In this document: piece after piece, positions 1 through 7,286 of the stretch | Layout: each line of letters starts with the position of its first letter | Numbering within the stretch: the first letter of the stretch is position 1 | DNA from: Parabacteroides distasonis | GTDB taxonomy: Bacteria > Bacteroidota > Bacteroidia > Bacteroidales > Tannerellaceae | NCBI GenBank assembly: GCA_015060925.1 | Contig: SUXM01000009.1 | Span: 38,431 to 102,430 of the forward strand | Length of the DNA stretch: 64,000 nt | Reading direction: 5' to 3' | Position numbers and translations under genes: made by a program | Notes under the pieces: model-generated | Databases searched by the model: none | What the model was told of the DNA's origin: nothing | Seen by the model: the letters and a program-made list of their open reading frames with translations, nothing else

Positions 1-1403
1 GTTTCAAATACATCCCAAGGATTTTCTTCCAATTGCTTGTGTCCTAAGCTTAAGCGACGGTTTTCTTTATCGATTTCCAATACCTGTACTTCGATTTCAG
101 AACCAATTTGAGTAAATTCAGACGGATGTTTGATCTTCTTAGTCCAAGACAAGTCTGAAATATGAATCAAGCCGTCAACACCTTCTTCAATTTCAACGAA
201 TACACCAAAGTTTGTGAAGTTACGAACTTTAGCAGTATGGCGAGAAGCAACCGGGAAACGAGCTTCGATGTTTTCCCATGGATCAGCCTTCAATTGCTTG
301 ATACCTAAAGACATCTTACGTTCTTCACGATCCAATGTCAAGATAACAGCTTCGATTTCATCACCTACTTTCATGAAATCTTGAGCAGAACGCAAATGCT
401 GAGTCCAAGACATTTCAGATACGTGAATCAAACCTTCTACGCCCGGAGCGATTTCAATGAATGCACCGTAGTCAGCCATCACAACCACTTTACCATTTAC
501 TTTGTCACCAACTTTCAATTCAGCATCCAAAGCATCCCATGGGTGCGGAGTCAATTGCTTCAAGCCAAGAGCGATACGTTTCTTTTCATCATCGAAGTCA
601 AGGATAACCACGTTAATCTTTTCATCCAACTTAACGATTTCTTCCGGATGAGAAACACGACCCCAAGACAAGTCTGTGATATGGATCAAGCCATCTACGC
701 CACCCAAGTCAATGAATACACCGTAAGATGTGATATTCTTAACTGTTCCTTCAAGTACCTGACCTTTTTCAAGTTTAGAAATAATATCTTTCTTCTGCTG
801 TTCAAGTTCAGCTTCGATAAGAGCTTTATGAGATACAACAACATTTTTGAATTCCTGATTGATCTTCACGATCTTGAATTCCATTGTCTTACCTACAAAT
901 ACATCATAGTCACGGATCGGTTTAACATCGATTTGAGAACCTGGCAAGAATGCTTCGATACCGAATACGTCAACGATCATACCGCCCTTCGTACGACATT
1001 TGATATAACCTTTGATGATTTCATCTTTTTCAAGTGCTTCGTTAACACGATCCCAAGAACGTGTAGCACGTGCTTTTTTGTGAGAAAGGATCAACTGTCC
1101 TTTTTTGTCTTCTTGGTTTTCGATGTAAACTTCTACTTCGTCACCAACTTTTAATTCCGGATTGTAACGGAATTCAGACATAGGCACAACACCGTCTGAT
1201 TTGAAACCGATGTTTACTACAACTTCACGTTTGTTCATTGCAGTTACGGTTCCCATAACAACTTCTTTGTCTTTTACAGTGTTCAAAGTGTTGTCATACG
1301 TTTTTACAAGATCGTCCTTGCTTACTTGACCGTAAGATTCGCCCTGTTCAAGAGCTTCCCAATCGAAATCAGCGATTGGCTGAATGTTCTTTAAATTTTC
1401 CAT
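1..1403 (-). CDS. rpsA: 30S ribosomal protein S1, partial at the left edge
   Basis: S1 binds mRNA at the small ribosomal subunit and helps start translation. Translating the minus strand from the ATG at 1403 gives MENLKNIQPIADFDWEALEQ, followed by a row of S1/OB-fold repeats. Each has a recognisable core such as VDGLIHITDLSW, VEGLIHVSEMSW or VDGLIHISDLSW, followed by a GLKQL/GIKQL/GHKQL segment. At least five repeats lie inside the window and the frame stays open to base 1, so the 3' end is missing. A Bacteroidetes-type promoter lies about 75 bases upstream, leaving a leader of roughly 70 bases. S1 autoregulation through its leader is known in other bacteria; here it is only a possibility. 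Confidence 0.97.
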   Translation of the reverse strand, partial: MENLKNIQPIADFDWEALEQGESYGQVSKDDLVKTYDNTLNTVKDKEVVMGTVTAMNKREVVVNIGFKSDGVVPMSEFRYNPELKVGDEVEVYIENQEDKKGQLILSHKKARATRSWDRVNEALEKDEIIKGYIKCRTKGGMIVDVFGIEAFLPGSQIDVKPIRDYDVFVGKTMEFKIVKINQEFKNVVVSHKALIEAELEQQKKDIISKLEKGQVLEGTVKNITSYGVFIDLGGVDGLIHITDLSWGRVSHPEEIVKLDEKINVVILDFDDEKKRIALGLKQLTPHPWDALDAELKVGDKVNGKVVVMADYGAFIEIAPGVEGLIHVSEMSWTQHLRSAQDFMKVGDEIEAVILTLDREERKMSLGIKQLKADPWENIEARFPVASRHTAKVRNFTNFGVFVEIEEGVDGLIHISDLSWTKKIKHPSEFTQIGSEIEVQVLEIDKENRRLSLGHKQLEENPWDVFE

Positions 1404-1479
1404 TCTTTAATTGTTAATACTTAAGTTTGTTTTAATTAGTAAGTTAGACATTATATTGTCGTTTCTCAAAAATCGGGGG

Positions 1480-1487
1480 CAAAGGTA
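1480..1487 (-). promoter_or_regulatory. -7 promoter element for rpsA
   Basis: The minus strand reads TACCTTTG, an exact match to the Bacteroidetes sigma-ABfr -7 consensus TAnnTTTG. It would start transcription near 1473, about 70 bases before the rpsA start codon. Confidence 0.6.
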
Positions 1488-1497
1488 ATGCTTTTTT

Positions 1498-1866
1498 TTA
1501 TACCTGCCGCTCTTTTTTATGTTTCTTTTTATATATCTCTCTGAATTTGTGGTCAATTCCCAACAAAATGAGCGCAAGAAACCCAATATATATAGAGAAA
1601 GGAAACAGGCTCAAATCCGGGAAAGAGATATCAGGTACAGTAAAATCAAATGATTCATTTATATAATAAAACACCCCGAAAGCAAAAACGGCCATCAAGA
1701 CAAGAGAAAATACACATATTAATCTGTTTAAACGTTCATTCCGTTTATGCATGCGTTCTGCTTCAAGCATGACTTGGTGCATAATTTTCGAACGAAGTTG
1801 ATCAGAATATTTTTCTCGTGGGAGCTGAAAAAAAAGCTCTTTTAATAAATCTTTATCGTCTTTCAT
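1498..1866 (-). CDS. small membrane protein, putative partner of the ECF sigma factor
   Basis: A 122-residue protein that I do not recognise as a named family. The first ~45 residues are charged and soluble. Two hydrophobic segments follow (about residues 48-68 and 90-105), then a strongly basic tail ending KKKHKKERQV. It starts only 3 bases after the stop of the upstream sigma factor gene, so the two are almost certainly co-transcribed and translationally linked. A cytoplasmic N-terminal part plus membrane segments next to an ECF sigma factor is the usual arrangement for an anti-sigma factor. That role is inferred from context, because no ZAS zinc motif (HxxxCxxC) is present. Confidence 0.75.
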   Translation of the reverse strand: MKDDKDLLKELFFQLPREKYSDQLRSKIMHQVMLEAERMHKRNERLNRLICVFSLVLMAVFAFGVFYYINESFDFTVPDISFPDLSLFPFSIYIGFLALILLGIDHKFREIYKKKHKKERQV

Positions 1867-1869
1867 AAA

Positions 1870-2427
1870 TTACCTTTCCTCCATTTCCTTTAATAAGACA
1901 AACAATTTCTTCCTAATCCGAAATAACTTTGTTTTTACATTCGATTTTGTCAATCCGCTAATCTGCGTTATCTCTTCAACCGTTTTTTCTTCAGTATAAA
2001 AAAGCAATATAAGCGCACGTTCTTCTGCCGGAAGCAGCTCCAATGCCGCCTCCAACAATTGAATCCGTCTCATGTCATCTGTCCGTCCCAACAGTTCTTC
2101 TACCTCTTTCTCCGATACATTATGAATCAAAGCGTCATCTATAGATAAATACTCATACTTTCTTTTCCGAGTTGCAGATATAGCCACATTATAGGCAATC
2201 CGATAAAGCCATGTGGAGAAACTGCATGTTTCATTGAAAGAGGAAAGATGTTTGAATACTTTTATAAATACATCTTGCGTAAGCTCTTCTGCATCTTCCC
2301 GGTTACGCACGACTTTGTAGATAAGTGAATAAACCGGACAGCTATATTTATCCAAAAGACAAGCAAAACAGGCGGCATCTCCCTTTTGAATACGATGTAT
2401 ATAATATGTATCGCTATATAATTCCAT
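1870..2427 (-). CDS. RNA polymerase sigma factor, ECF (sigma-70 family)
   Basis: A 185-residue ECF sigma factor. Region 2 is at about residues 12-85 and includes the core-binding and -10-reading stretch around DAEELTQDVFIKVFKHL and FSTWLYRIAYN. Region 4 is at about 125-180 with a helix-turn-helix (VEEITQISGLTKSNVKTKLF). The length is normal for the family. The start at 2427 gives the usual opening (MELYSDTYYIHRIQKGD). An AAC-N16-CGTC element sits immediately upstream on the same strand, so autoregulation is likely. Its predicted transcript would begin only about 6-7 bases before the ATG, giving a very short leader. A second identical element faces the divergent gene at 2578. The inducing signal cannot be read from sequence. 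Confidence 0.95.
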   Translation of the reverse strand: MELYSDTYYIHRIQKGDAACFACLLDKYSCPVYSLIYKVVRNREDAEELTQDVFIKVFKHLSSFNETCSFSTWLYRIAYNVAISATRKRKYEYLSIDDALIHNVSEKEVEELLGRTDDMRRIQLLEAALELLPAEERALILLFYTEEKTVEEITQISGLTKSNVKTKLFRIRKKLFVLLKEMEER

Positions 2428-2439
2428 TCTATAAGGATA

Positions 2440-2464
2440 GACGCAGAACTTCTCAATCGGTTAC
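2440..2464 (-). promoter_or_regulatory. ECF-type promoter for the sigma factor gene
   Basis: The minus strand reads GTAAC, 16 bases, CGTC. The AAC -35 core plus CGTC -10 core is the general ECF promoter pattern. The CGTC ends 13 bases before the sigma factor start codon. Confidence 0.6.
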
Positions 2465-2508
2465 AAAATAGTGAAACAAAAATAAAAAAATATTTTGCTT
2501 AAAAATTT

Positions 2509-2533
2509 GTAACCTATCAAGAGATATTGCGTC
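2509..2533 (+). promoter_or_regulatory. ECF-type promoter for the divergent membrane protein
   Basis: The plus strand reads GTAAC, 16 bases, CGTC. Both cores and the spacing are the same as in the minus-strand element at 2440-2464. The start codon follows 45 bases after CGTC. Confidence 0.6.
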
Positions 2534-2577
2534 AAATATAGCAAAGAGTTAAATATAAAATTAAAATTGAAAAGATT

Positions 2578-2985
2578 ATGATGGATTTTATTACTGTTCC
2601 GTTGACAACAGGTATTGTATTTTTTACTTTTTATAAAGTAATCGAGTTGTTTGCCCGCCGTAAAGAACGTATGGCTATTATTGAAAAAATAGGGGAAAAG
2701 TTAAGCCATTCTCCTTTAATTGAAGGTTTAGACCTACCTTACGGAGGGATACATATTTCATTCAGTGCGCTCAAAACAGGTTGTTTATTAATAGGTATAG
2801 GCTTAGGAATGCTTATTGGATTAACCCTTCATTTACTGATAGCAGAGATACATATTTCAGATTTCTTTATCGGAAAAAGTTCGCTTATTAGTATAACGTA
2901 TGGCGCACCTGTTCTTCTTTTTGGAGGCCTCGGATTGATTATAGCTTTTATCATAGAAATGAAAATTCAAAAAAAGGAGAAATAA
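2578..2985 (+). CDS. membrane protein resembling DUF6249-type proteins, likely ECF regulon member
   Basis: A 135-residue inner-membrane protein with three hydrophobic segments: about residues 5-22, 63-88 (GCLLIGIGLGMLIGLTLHLL) and 105-128 (APVLLFGGLGLIIAFII). A short basic stretch (RRKERM) after the first segment should lie in the cytoplasm. Two ATG codons are adjacent (2578 and 2581) and either could be used. It diverges from the ECF sigma gene and carries the same promoter pattern, so it is probably a target of that sigma factor. Small membrane proteins of this shape commonly sit beside sigma factor genes in Bacteroidales. The function is unknown. Confidence 0.8.
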   Translation: MMDFITVPLTTGIVFFTFYKVIELFARRKERMAIIEKIGEKLSHSPLIEGLDLPYGGIHISFSALKTGCLLIGIGLGMLIGLTLHLLIAEIHISDFFIGKSSLISITYGAPVLLFGGLGLIIAFIIEMKIQKKEK

Positions 2986-3002
2986 ATACACCTATACACA
3001 AA

Positions 3003-3034
3003 AAAGACCTCTCTTCCCAGGGAGGCCTCTTTTG
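3003..3034 (+). terminator. intrinsic terminator after the membrane protein
   Basis: AAAAGA pairs with TCTTTT and CCTCTC pairs with GGGAGG, with a two-base bulge and a six-base loop. A T-run follows. It sits 17 bases after the stop codon at 2985. Confidence 0.7.
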
Positions 3035-3326
3035 TATTGAAAATAACCAATAAAAACTTTCCAATACATTGTATTATCTTATATGCTTACATAACTTAGC
3101 ATGGTTTTGGCATAGCGATTATACTAATAGTGTTACTTTCTTAATGACATCACAAAAATACCACTATCCTATCCTTTATACAATACCTATATCTTAGTAA
3201 AAAAACGAAGTATAATTACCGAGTCAAGGGGATATAAAAAAAAGAGTATATAAAATGCTTTGTTTTGGATTGAATCAATAAAAATAAATCCTTAATTTTA
3301 CAATCGATACCATAAAACATACATCT
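3035..3326. other. AT-rich intergenic region with no recognised feature
   Basis: About 290 AT-rich bases between a terminator and the next start codon. I saw no ORF, no clear TAnnTTTG promoter, no tRNA and no strong repeat. The leader and promoter of the 3327 gene must lie here. Confidence 0.5.
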
Positions 3327-4472
3327 ATGGACTTGATAAGAAAAACATATCATACAACAAAGGTACAAATAACCGCTTTTCAATCACAAAAAGGTATTAC
3401 AGAATACCATGTTTTATTCCAACAAACAGATAGTTTGGAAGATTTTAAAACACAACTACAACATATTCAAGAGGCATATAACCAATGCATTGCCACTCTT
3501 TCCGGGAATCCGACAGCTGTCTTCCGGCGTTATTTTTTAAGCGATGTAACCAATCAAACAAATGAGGTGATGGAATTAGAACGGCTATCTTCCTACTGTG
3601 CTTTGTCTATCGTTCAACAAGCACCTATGAACGGGACTAAAGTGGCATTATGGGTTTGGTTACAAACCGGCGTACAAACTCAAGTATTACCAAGCGGGTT
3701 ATTTGAAGCTCGTCATAACGGATATTGTCAATTATTAGGAGCAAACCAATGCAACAGAGCAGCGAACTCAGAATTTCAAACTCGTTTGATTTTTAGAGAT
3801 TATATCATGCAACTAACAGAAGCAGGTTGTACATTAGCTGCAAATTGTTTACGAACTTGGATATTTGTACAGAATGTTGATGTGAACTATCCCGGAGTAG
3901 TAAAAGCAAGAAAAGAAATTTTTGCCACACAAAACTTGACAGAAGATACTCATTATATATCCAGTACTGGGATTGAAGGCCGATACGTTGATCCTATGGT
4001 ATTTGTAACTATGGACACCTATGCCATATCCGGGATTCAACCCGAACAAATCCAATACCTGTATGCTCCAAAGTTTCTTAACCGTACGTATGAATATGGG
4101 GTTACATTTGAACGAGGAACAGCTGTCACTTTTGGTGACCGCCGCCATATATATATATCAGGGACAGCCAGTATAGACCGATTCGGAGAAATTGTCCATG
4201 CCGGAGATGTTATAAAACAAACAAAGAGAATGATTGAAAATATTTGTGCATTATTAGATGAAGCTGAAGCTACTTTAGAAGATGTCATGCAAGCTATTAT
4301 TTATATTCGTGACACAGCTGACTATGCACGAGTGAAACAATACATGGAAACTAATCATCCCAATTTACCTTATTTGATAGTTAGAGCACCAGTTTGCCGA
4401 ACCGGTTGGTTGGTAGAGATGGAATGTACGGCTGTCACAAACAAAGGAGATAACAAGTTTGTTGCTTTCTAA
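3327..4472 (+). CDS. Rid/YjgF-superfamily protein, chorismatase (FkbO/Hyg5)-like layout
   Basis: A 381-residue protein whose C-terminal ~130 residues resemble the RidA/YjgF fold. Examples are HIYISGTASIDRFGEIVHAG, DVIKQTKRMIENICALLDEA and the DVMQAIIYIRD strand. At 381 residues it is about three times the length of RidA, and the N-terminal 240 residues are a separate domain. That layout matches the FkbO/Hyg5 chorismatase type, in which a YjgF-like domain is C-terminal. The substrate cannot be assigned from sequence. It is followed after 39 bases by the hemerythrin-domain gene and may be co-transcribed with it and the LuxR gene. Simple RidA enamine deaminase function is unlikely given the length. 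Confidence 0.75.
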   Translation: MDLIRKTYHTTKVQITAFQSQKGITEYHVLFQQTDSLEDFKTQLQHIQEAYNQCIATLSGNPTAVFRRYFLSDVTNQTNEVMELERLSSYCALSIVQQAPMNGTKVALWVWLQTGVQTQVLPSGLFEARHNGYCQLLGANQCNRAANSEFQTRLIFRDYIMQLTEAGCTLAANCLRTWIFVQNVDVNYPGVVKARKEIFATQNLTEDTHYISSTGIEGRYVDPMVFVTMDTYAISGIQPEQIQYLYAPKFLNRTYEYGVTFERGTAVTFGDRRHIYISGTASIDRFGEIVHAGDVIKQTKRMIENICALLDEAEATLEDVMQAIIYIRDTADYARVKQYMETNHPNLPYLIVRAPVCRTGWLVEMECTAVTNKGDNKFVAF

Positions 4473-4511
4473 GATTCTCTTTTACCATAAATCAACAGGA
4501 GCCATTATAAT

Positions 4512-5204
4512 ATGTATAAAGATAGGATATATCGGGAAACCGACAAAATGAGCGACTTGATCTGTGACAATTACCCTATGGTTTTAGTGTTAAACCGATT
4601 TGGTATTGATTTAGGTTTTGGGGAACAAAATATCAAAGAAGTTTGTAACCAGAATGGGGTAAATCTTTGCACCTTTCTGACTGTTGTCAATTTTTTGACT
4701 AATAACATTTCAAAACCTGTAACAAATATAAACAAAGGTCTCTCCGTAGAGAATTTAATTTCTTATTTACATAATGCACATACCTATTTTTTAGAGTTTC
4801 GCCTACCTCATATCCGCCGAAAACTGGTTGATGCTATAGATAGATGTTCAGAAGATGTCACTTTTGTAATTATAAGATTCTTTGATGAATATGTAACCGA
4901 GGTCTACAAACACATGACATATGAAGAAACAACGGTTTTTCCATACGTTAGAGGATTATTAAAAGGAGAAATAGATCCTAAATACAATATCTCCATCTTC
5001 AGCAAACGACATGACCAAATTGAGATGAAGATTATCGAACTAAAAAATCTCTTAATCAAGTATTATCCGGGACCAAGCAGTCACTTGCTGAATAGCGTAT
5101 TGTTCGATATTTTTGCGACGGAGCAGGATTTAACCTCCCATAGCCACATAGAAGATTACCTATTTATCCCTGCAATCAAAGAATTGGAGAAAAGTTGTAT
5201 TTAG
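4512..5204 (+). CDS. hemerythrin-domain protein, RIC/ScdA-like, lacking the N-terminal Cys pair
   Basis: A 230-residue protein related to di-iron RIC (YtfE/ScdA) proteins, which protect iron-sulfur centres during nitrosative and oxidative stress. Candidate di-iron ligands are visible in order: HNAH and LPHIRRK around 90-105, an HMTYEE helix around 137, RHDQIE around 170, and HSHIED near 216. The first ~60 residues align with the DUF542/ScdA_N domain (LNRFGIDLGFGEQNIKEVC). That domain usually carries a CCGG motif where this protein has GFGE, so the cysteine pair is missing. The LuxR-type gene follows immediately. A sensory or iron-repair role is inferred. Confidence 0.85.
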   Translation: MYKDRIYRETDKMSDLICDNYPMVLVLNRFGIDLGFGEQNIKEVCNQNGVNLCTFLTVVNFLTNNISKPVTNINKGLSVENLISYLHNAHTYFLEFRLPHIRRKLVDAIDRCSEDVTFVIIRFFDEYVTEVYKHMTYEETTVFPYVRGLLKGEIDPKYNISIFSKRHDQIEMKIIELKNLLIKYYPGPSSHLLNSVLFDIFATEQDLTSHSHIEDYLFIPAIKELEKSCI

Positions 5205-5206
5205 AT

Positions 5207-5809
5207 ATGAGTAAACTTTTAACTATAGCAATTGCAGATACTTCCGTTATTATTCGTAATGGGCTCATAATCCTTTTGAAACATCTTCCAGGGATTCGCC
5301 TACAGATCATTGAAATTGAGACGGCAGACATTCTACATGAAACATTAACATTAAACAAACCCGACATTTTGTTCATCAACCCTTCACTGGTAGGATATTT
5401 TTCTTTACCACAACTGAAAGAAAAATGCAAATGTATAGAGATGAAGTGCATAGCATTACTCTATAACATTATAGATCAACCTGTATTAAACCAATATGAT
5501 GAATATATTTCGATTTTTATAACTCAAGACGAGTTACTCCTAAAATTAGAGCGATTGCAAAACTTATCCTTGGAAATACCAGCCAAAGAAGAGCAACAGT
5601 CTTTAAGTGCACGTGAAAAAGAGATTGTTGTTTGTGTAGTAAAAGGTATGACCAACAGAGAAATAGCAGACAAGTTATTTCTTTCTACCCACACTGTCGT
5701 TACGCACCGCAGAAACATTTCTCGTAAATTGCAAGTACGTAGCGCCAGTGGTTTAACAGTATATGCTATAGTCAATAAGTTAGTCAAACTTAATGAAGTT
5801 AAACTATAG
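5207..5809 (+). CDS. LuxR-family DNA-binding regulator with degenerate receiver domain
   Basis: About 200 residues. The C-terminal LuxR/GerE helix-turn-helix is clear (LSAREKEIVVCVVKGMTNRE, then KLFLSTHTVVTHRRNISRKL, about residues 130-185). The N-terminal half looks like a response-regulator receiver (IAIADTSVIIRNGLIILLKH). At the phosphorylation site it reads PDILFINPS, with Asn58 in place of the usual Asp, and the conserved Lys appears to be Thr (IFITQDE). It is therefore probably a pseudo-receiver not driven by phosphorylation. I prefer the ATG at 5207 over the upstream TTG at 5195, because GGAGAAAAG gives a usable ribosome site. It starts 2 bases after the hemerythrin stop, which implies coupling. 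Confidence 0.88.
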   Translation: MSKLLTIAIADTSVIIRNGLIILLKHLPGIRLQIIEIETADILHETLTLNKPDILFINPSLVGYFSLPQLKEKCKCIEMKCIALLYNIIDQPVLNQYDEYISIFITQDELLLKLERLQNLSLEIPAKEEQQSLSAREKEIVVCVVKGMTNREIADKLFLSTHTVVTHRRNISRKLQVRSASGLTVYAIVNKLVKLNEVKL

Positions 5810-5819
5810 CATAAATCTT

Positions 5820-6461
5820 TTAAAAATAAATCTCTCCAAAGAACTCTGGGCAGTGGAAATTAGGAGAAGGTAAATGTATAGGACTCCAACTTACAAAATG
5901 CGGAACCTCTGTATCATCTGCACAATTATAAAAATTTCCTCTTATCTTCTCAGGCAAATTCTCCGGATCAAGTCCCATGACATTAAAAGGAATAACCACC
6001 AATAATTCCCAAGAATGAACACCTGTCTTTTCAGAAAAAGCCTGATTACCCACTGTTGAATAACGACGGATAGATGCATATTGCTCCGAAGTTAATGATT
6101 CCTTGATATCACGAGATTGCCTATAAGCAGCATCACAGGTTCCAATACAATTAAACTCAAAATTATAATAGTTTGAATCCTCTTCCTGTTTCACAAAGAA
6201 TTCAACACAACTATCCGTATAAACAGGCGATCCATCTTCTTTATAAAGAGCTTTCAACGAATAACCTTTCACGAAATAACGTATATAAAGACTTGTCTCA
6301 GAGCGAGCCACATCTACTGAGATGACTGGCTTATAAGGATACGTTTCCCAATTGACACAATCTATTGATTCACGTTGAGCTTTTTGTTCCATAACATCAA
6401 GGACATCAGATAGCTCCATAGTGTCCAATGACGCAATAAAAGGTACTTTTAGTTTCTTCAT
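5820..6461 (-). CDS. carbohydrate-binding family 9 (CBM9)-like protein
   Basis: A 213-residue soluble protein without a signal peptide. It resembles the CBM9-like_2 family found in Bacteroidetes: a central beta-sandwich with DSCVEFFVKQEEDSNYYNFE, WELLVVIPF, and the C-terminal PNFHCPEFFGEIYF. That C-terminal motif (HxPEFFG-like) is typical of this group. Related domains bind sugars in xylanases, but the stand-alone cytoplasmic versions have no established substrate. It starts 12 bases after the stop of the LysE-type gene, so the two probably form an operon transcribed from 7159 leftwards. The gene at 5809 ends convergently 10 bases away, with no clear terminator between. Confidence 0.8.
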   Translation of the reverse strand: MKKLKVPFIASLDTMELSDVLDVMEQKAQRESIDCVNWETYPYKPVISVDVARSETSLYIRYFVKGYSLKALYKEDGSPVYTDSCVEFFVKQEEDSNYYNFEFNCIGTCDAAYRQSRDIKESLTSEQYASIRRYSTVGNQAFSEKTGVHSWELLVVIPFNVMGLDPENLPEKIRGNFYNCADDTEVPHFVSWSPIHLPSPNFHCPEFFGEIYF

Positions 6462-6473
6462 GTGATATTTTAT

Positions 6474-7121
6474 TTAGAGTAACGGTATTTGAAAATAGGA
6501 TGTTAACAAGACAGATAATGCCCCGATAACAGCTAATGAAATAATGACTACACCAACAATTCTGTTTAAAAGCCAAATGCCTCGAACATTAAACCATCTC
6601 CTCAATTTAGCCACAAGATAGGTGATACCTAACCACCATAAGATTGCCCCTACACCAATAAAAACAATGCCAAACAAAGACATCCAAATTGAATGATCCG
6701 GCAAAACAAAACCGAAGCGGGCAAAAAGGCCTATATAAAGAAAAACAATCAGCACATTACTGAATGTCAACAAAAATGCAGTTATAAAATCTTGAGTAAA
6801 AGACAACTTCTTTTCTTGCTTCTTTTGCAAAGTTCGAGTTGGGTTAGATTGATAAATATAAAAACCAAAAATACCCAATACGATACTACCCACCAACTGA
6901 AGAGGAGCTTGATTTGCCTCTATGAAGTTAACTACGACCCCCATCCCTAAACAGGTCAAAGCCGCATATATGACATCCGACAATGCTGCACCTAACCCCG
7001 TAACAAACCCATGCCAACGACCTTTGTATAAAGTTCGACGTATGCACAACATACCAATCGGTCCCATAGGAGCAGAGACTAATATGCCTATAATAATCCC
7101 TTTTATAATCAACCCAAGCAT
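6474..7121 (-). CDS. LysE/RhtB-family amino acid exporter
   Basis: A 215-residue membrane protein with six hydrophobic segments, the family norm. The opening GIIIGILVSAPMGPIGMLCI contains the conserved APMGP motif of LysE/RhtB transporters. The next segment, FVTGLGAALSDVIYAAL, carries the conserved GLGAALSD motif. Members export amino acids or related metabolites by proton exchange; the substrate cannot be predicted. A TATCTTTG element lies 30 bases upstream on the same strand. It is the first gene of a probable two-gene operon with the CBM9-like gene. Confidence 0.92.
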   Translation of the reverse strand: MLGLIIKGIIIGILVSAPMGPIGMLCIRRTLYKGRWHGFVTGLGAALSDVIYAALTCLGMGVVVNFIEANQAPLQLVGSIVLGIFGFYIYQSNPTRTLQKKQEKKLSFTQDFITAFLLTFSNVLIVFLYIGLFARFGFVLPDHSIWMSLFGIVFIGVGAILWWLGITYLVAKLRRWFNVRGIWLLNRIVGVVIISLAVIGALSVLLTSYFQIPLL

Positions 7122-7151
7122 TAATTTACTCTTTTCTGCCTAAATATTTTG

Positions 7152-7159
7152 CAAAGATA
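7152..7159 (-). promoter_or_regulatory. -7 promoter element for the LysE-type gene
   Basis: The minus strand reads TATCTTTG, an exact TAnnTTTG match 31 bases before the start codon at 7121. Confidence 0.6.
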
Positions 7160-7215
7160 AGCCCTAATCCTAATAAAAAAAGAAAAACAGCAGTGGGAAT
7201 GTTTTTTTAGATTAT

Positions 7216-7244
7216 TATCTTTGCAACGTATAAATGCAAAGATA
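7216..7244 (+). promoter_or_regulatory. purL promoter -7 element inside a perfect 10-bp inverted repeat
   Basis: TATCTTTGCA (7216-7225) and TGCAAAGATA (7235-7244) are perfect reverse complements separated by 9 bases. The left arm supplies the plus-strand -7 element TATCTTTG for purL. The right arm is the same element facing the other way. The arrangement could be a repressor site over the purL promoter or two back-to-back promoters. The purL start codon is at 7287. Confidence 0.55.
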
Positions 7245-7286
7245 AACACTTTGCTTAAGTTGAAATACTATAAATAAATCAACAAT

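Noticed and set aside
381..1154. 257-codon plus-strand open frame
   Set aside because: It lies opposite the S1 repeats of rpsA. The minus-strand frame gives clear S1 motifs, while this product has no recognisable domain.
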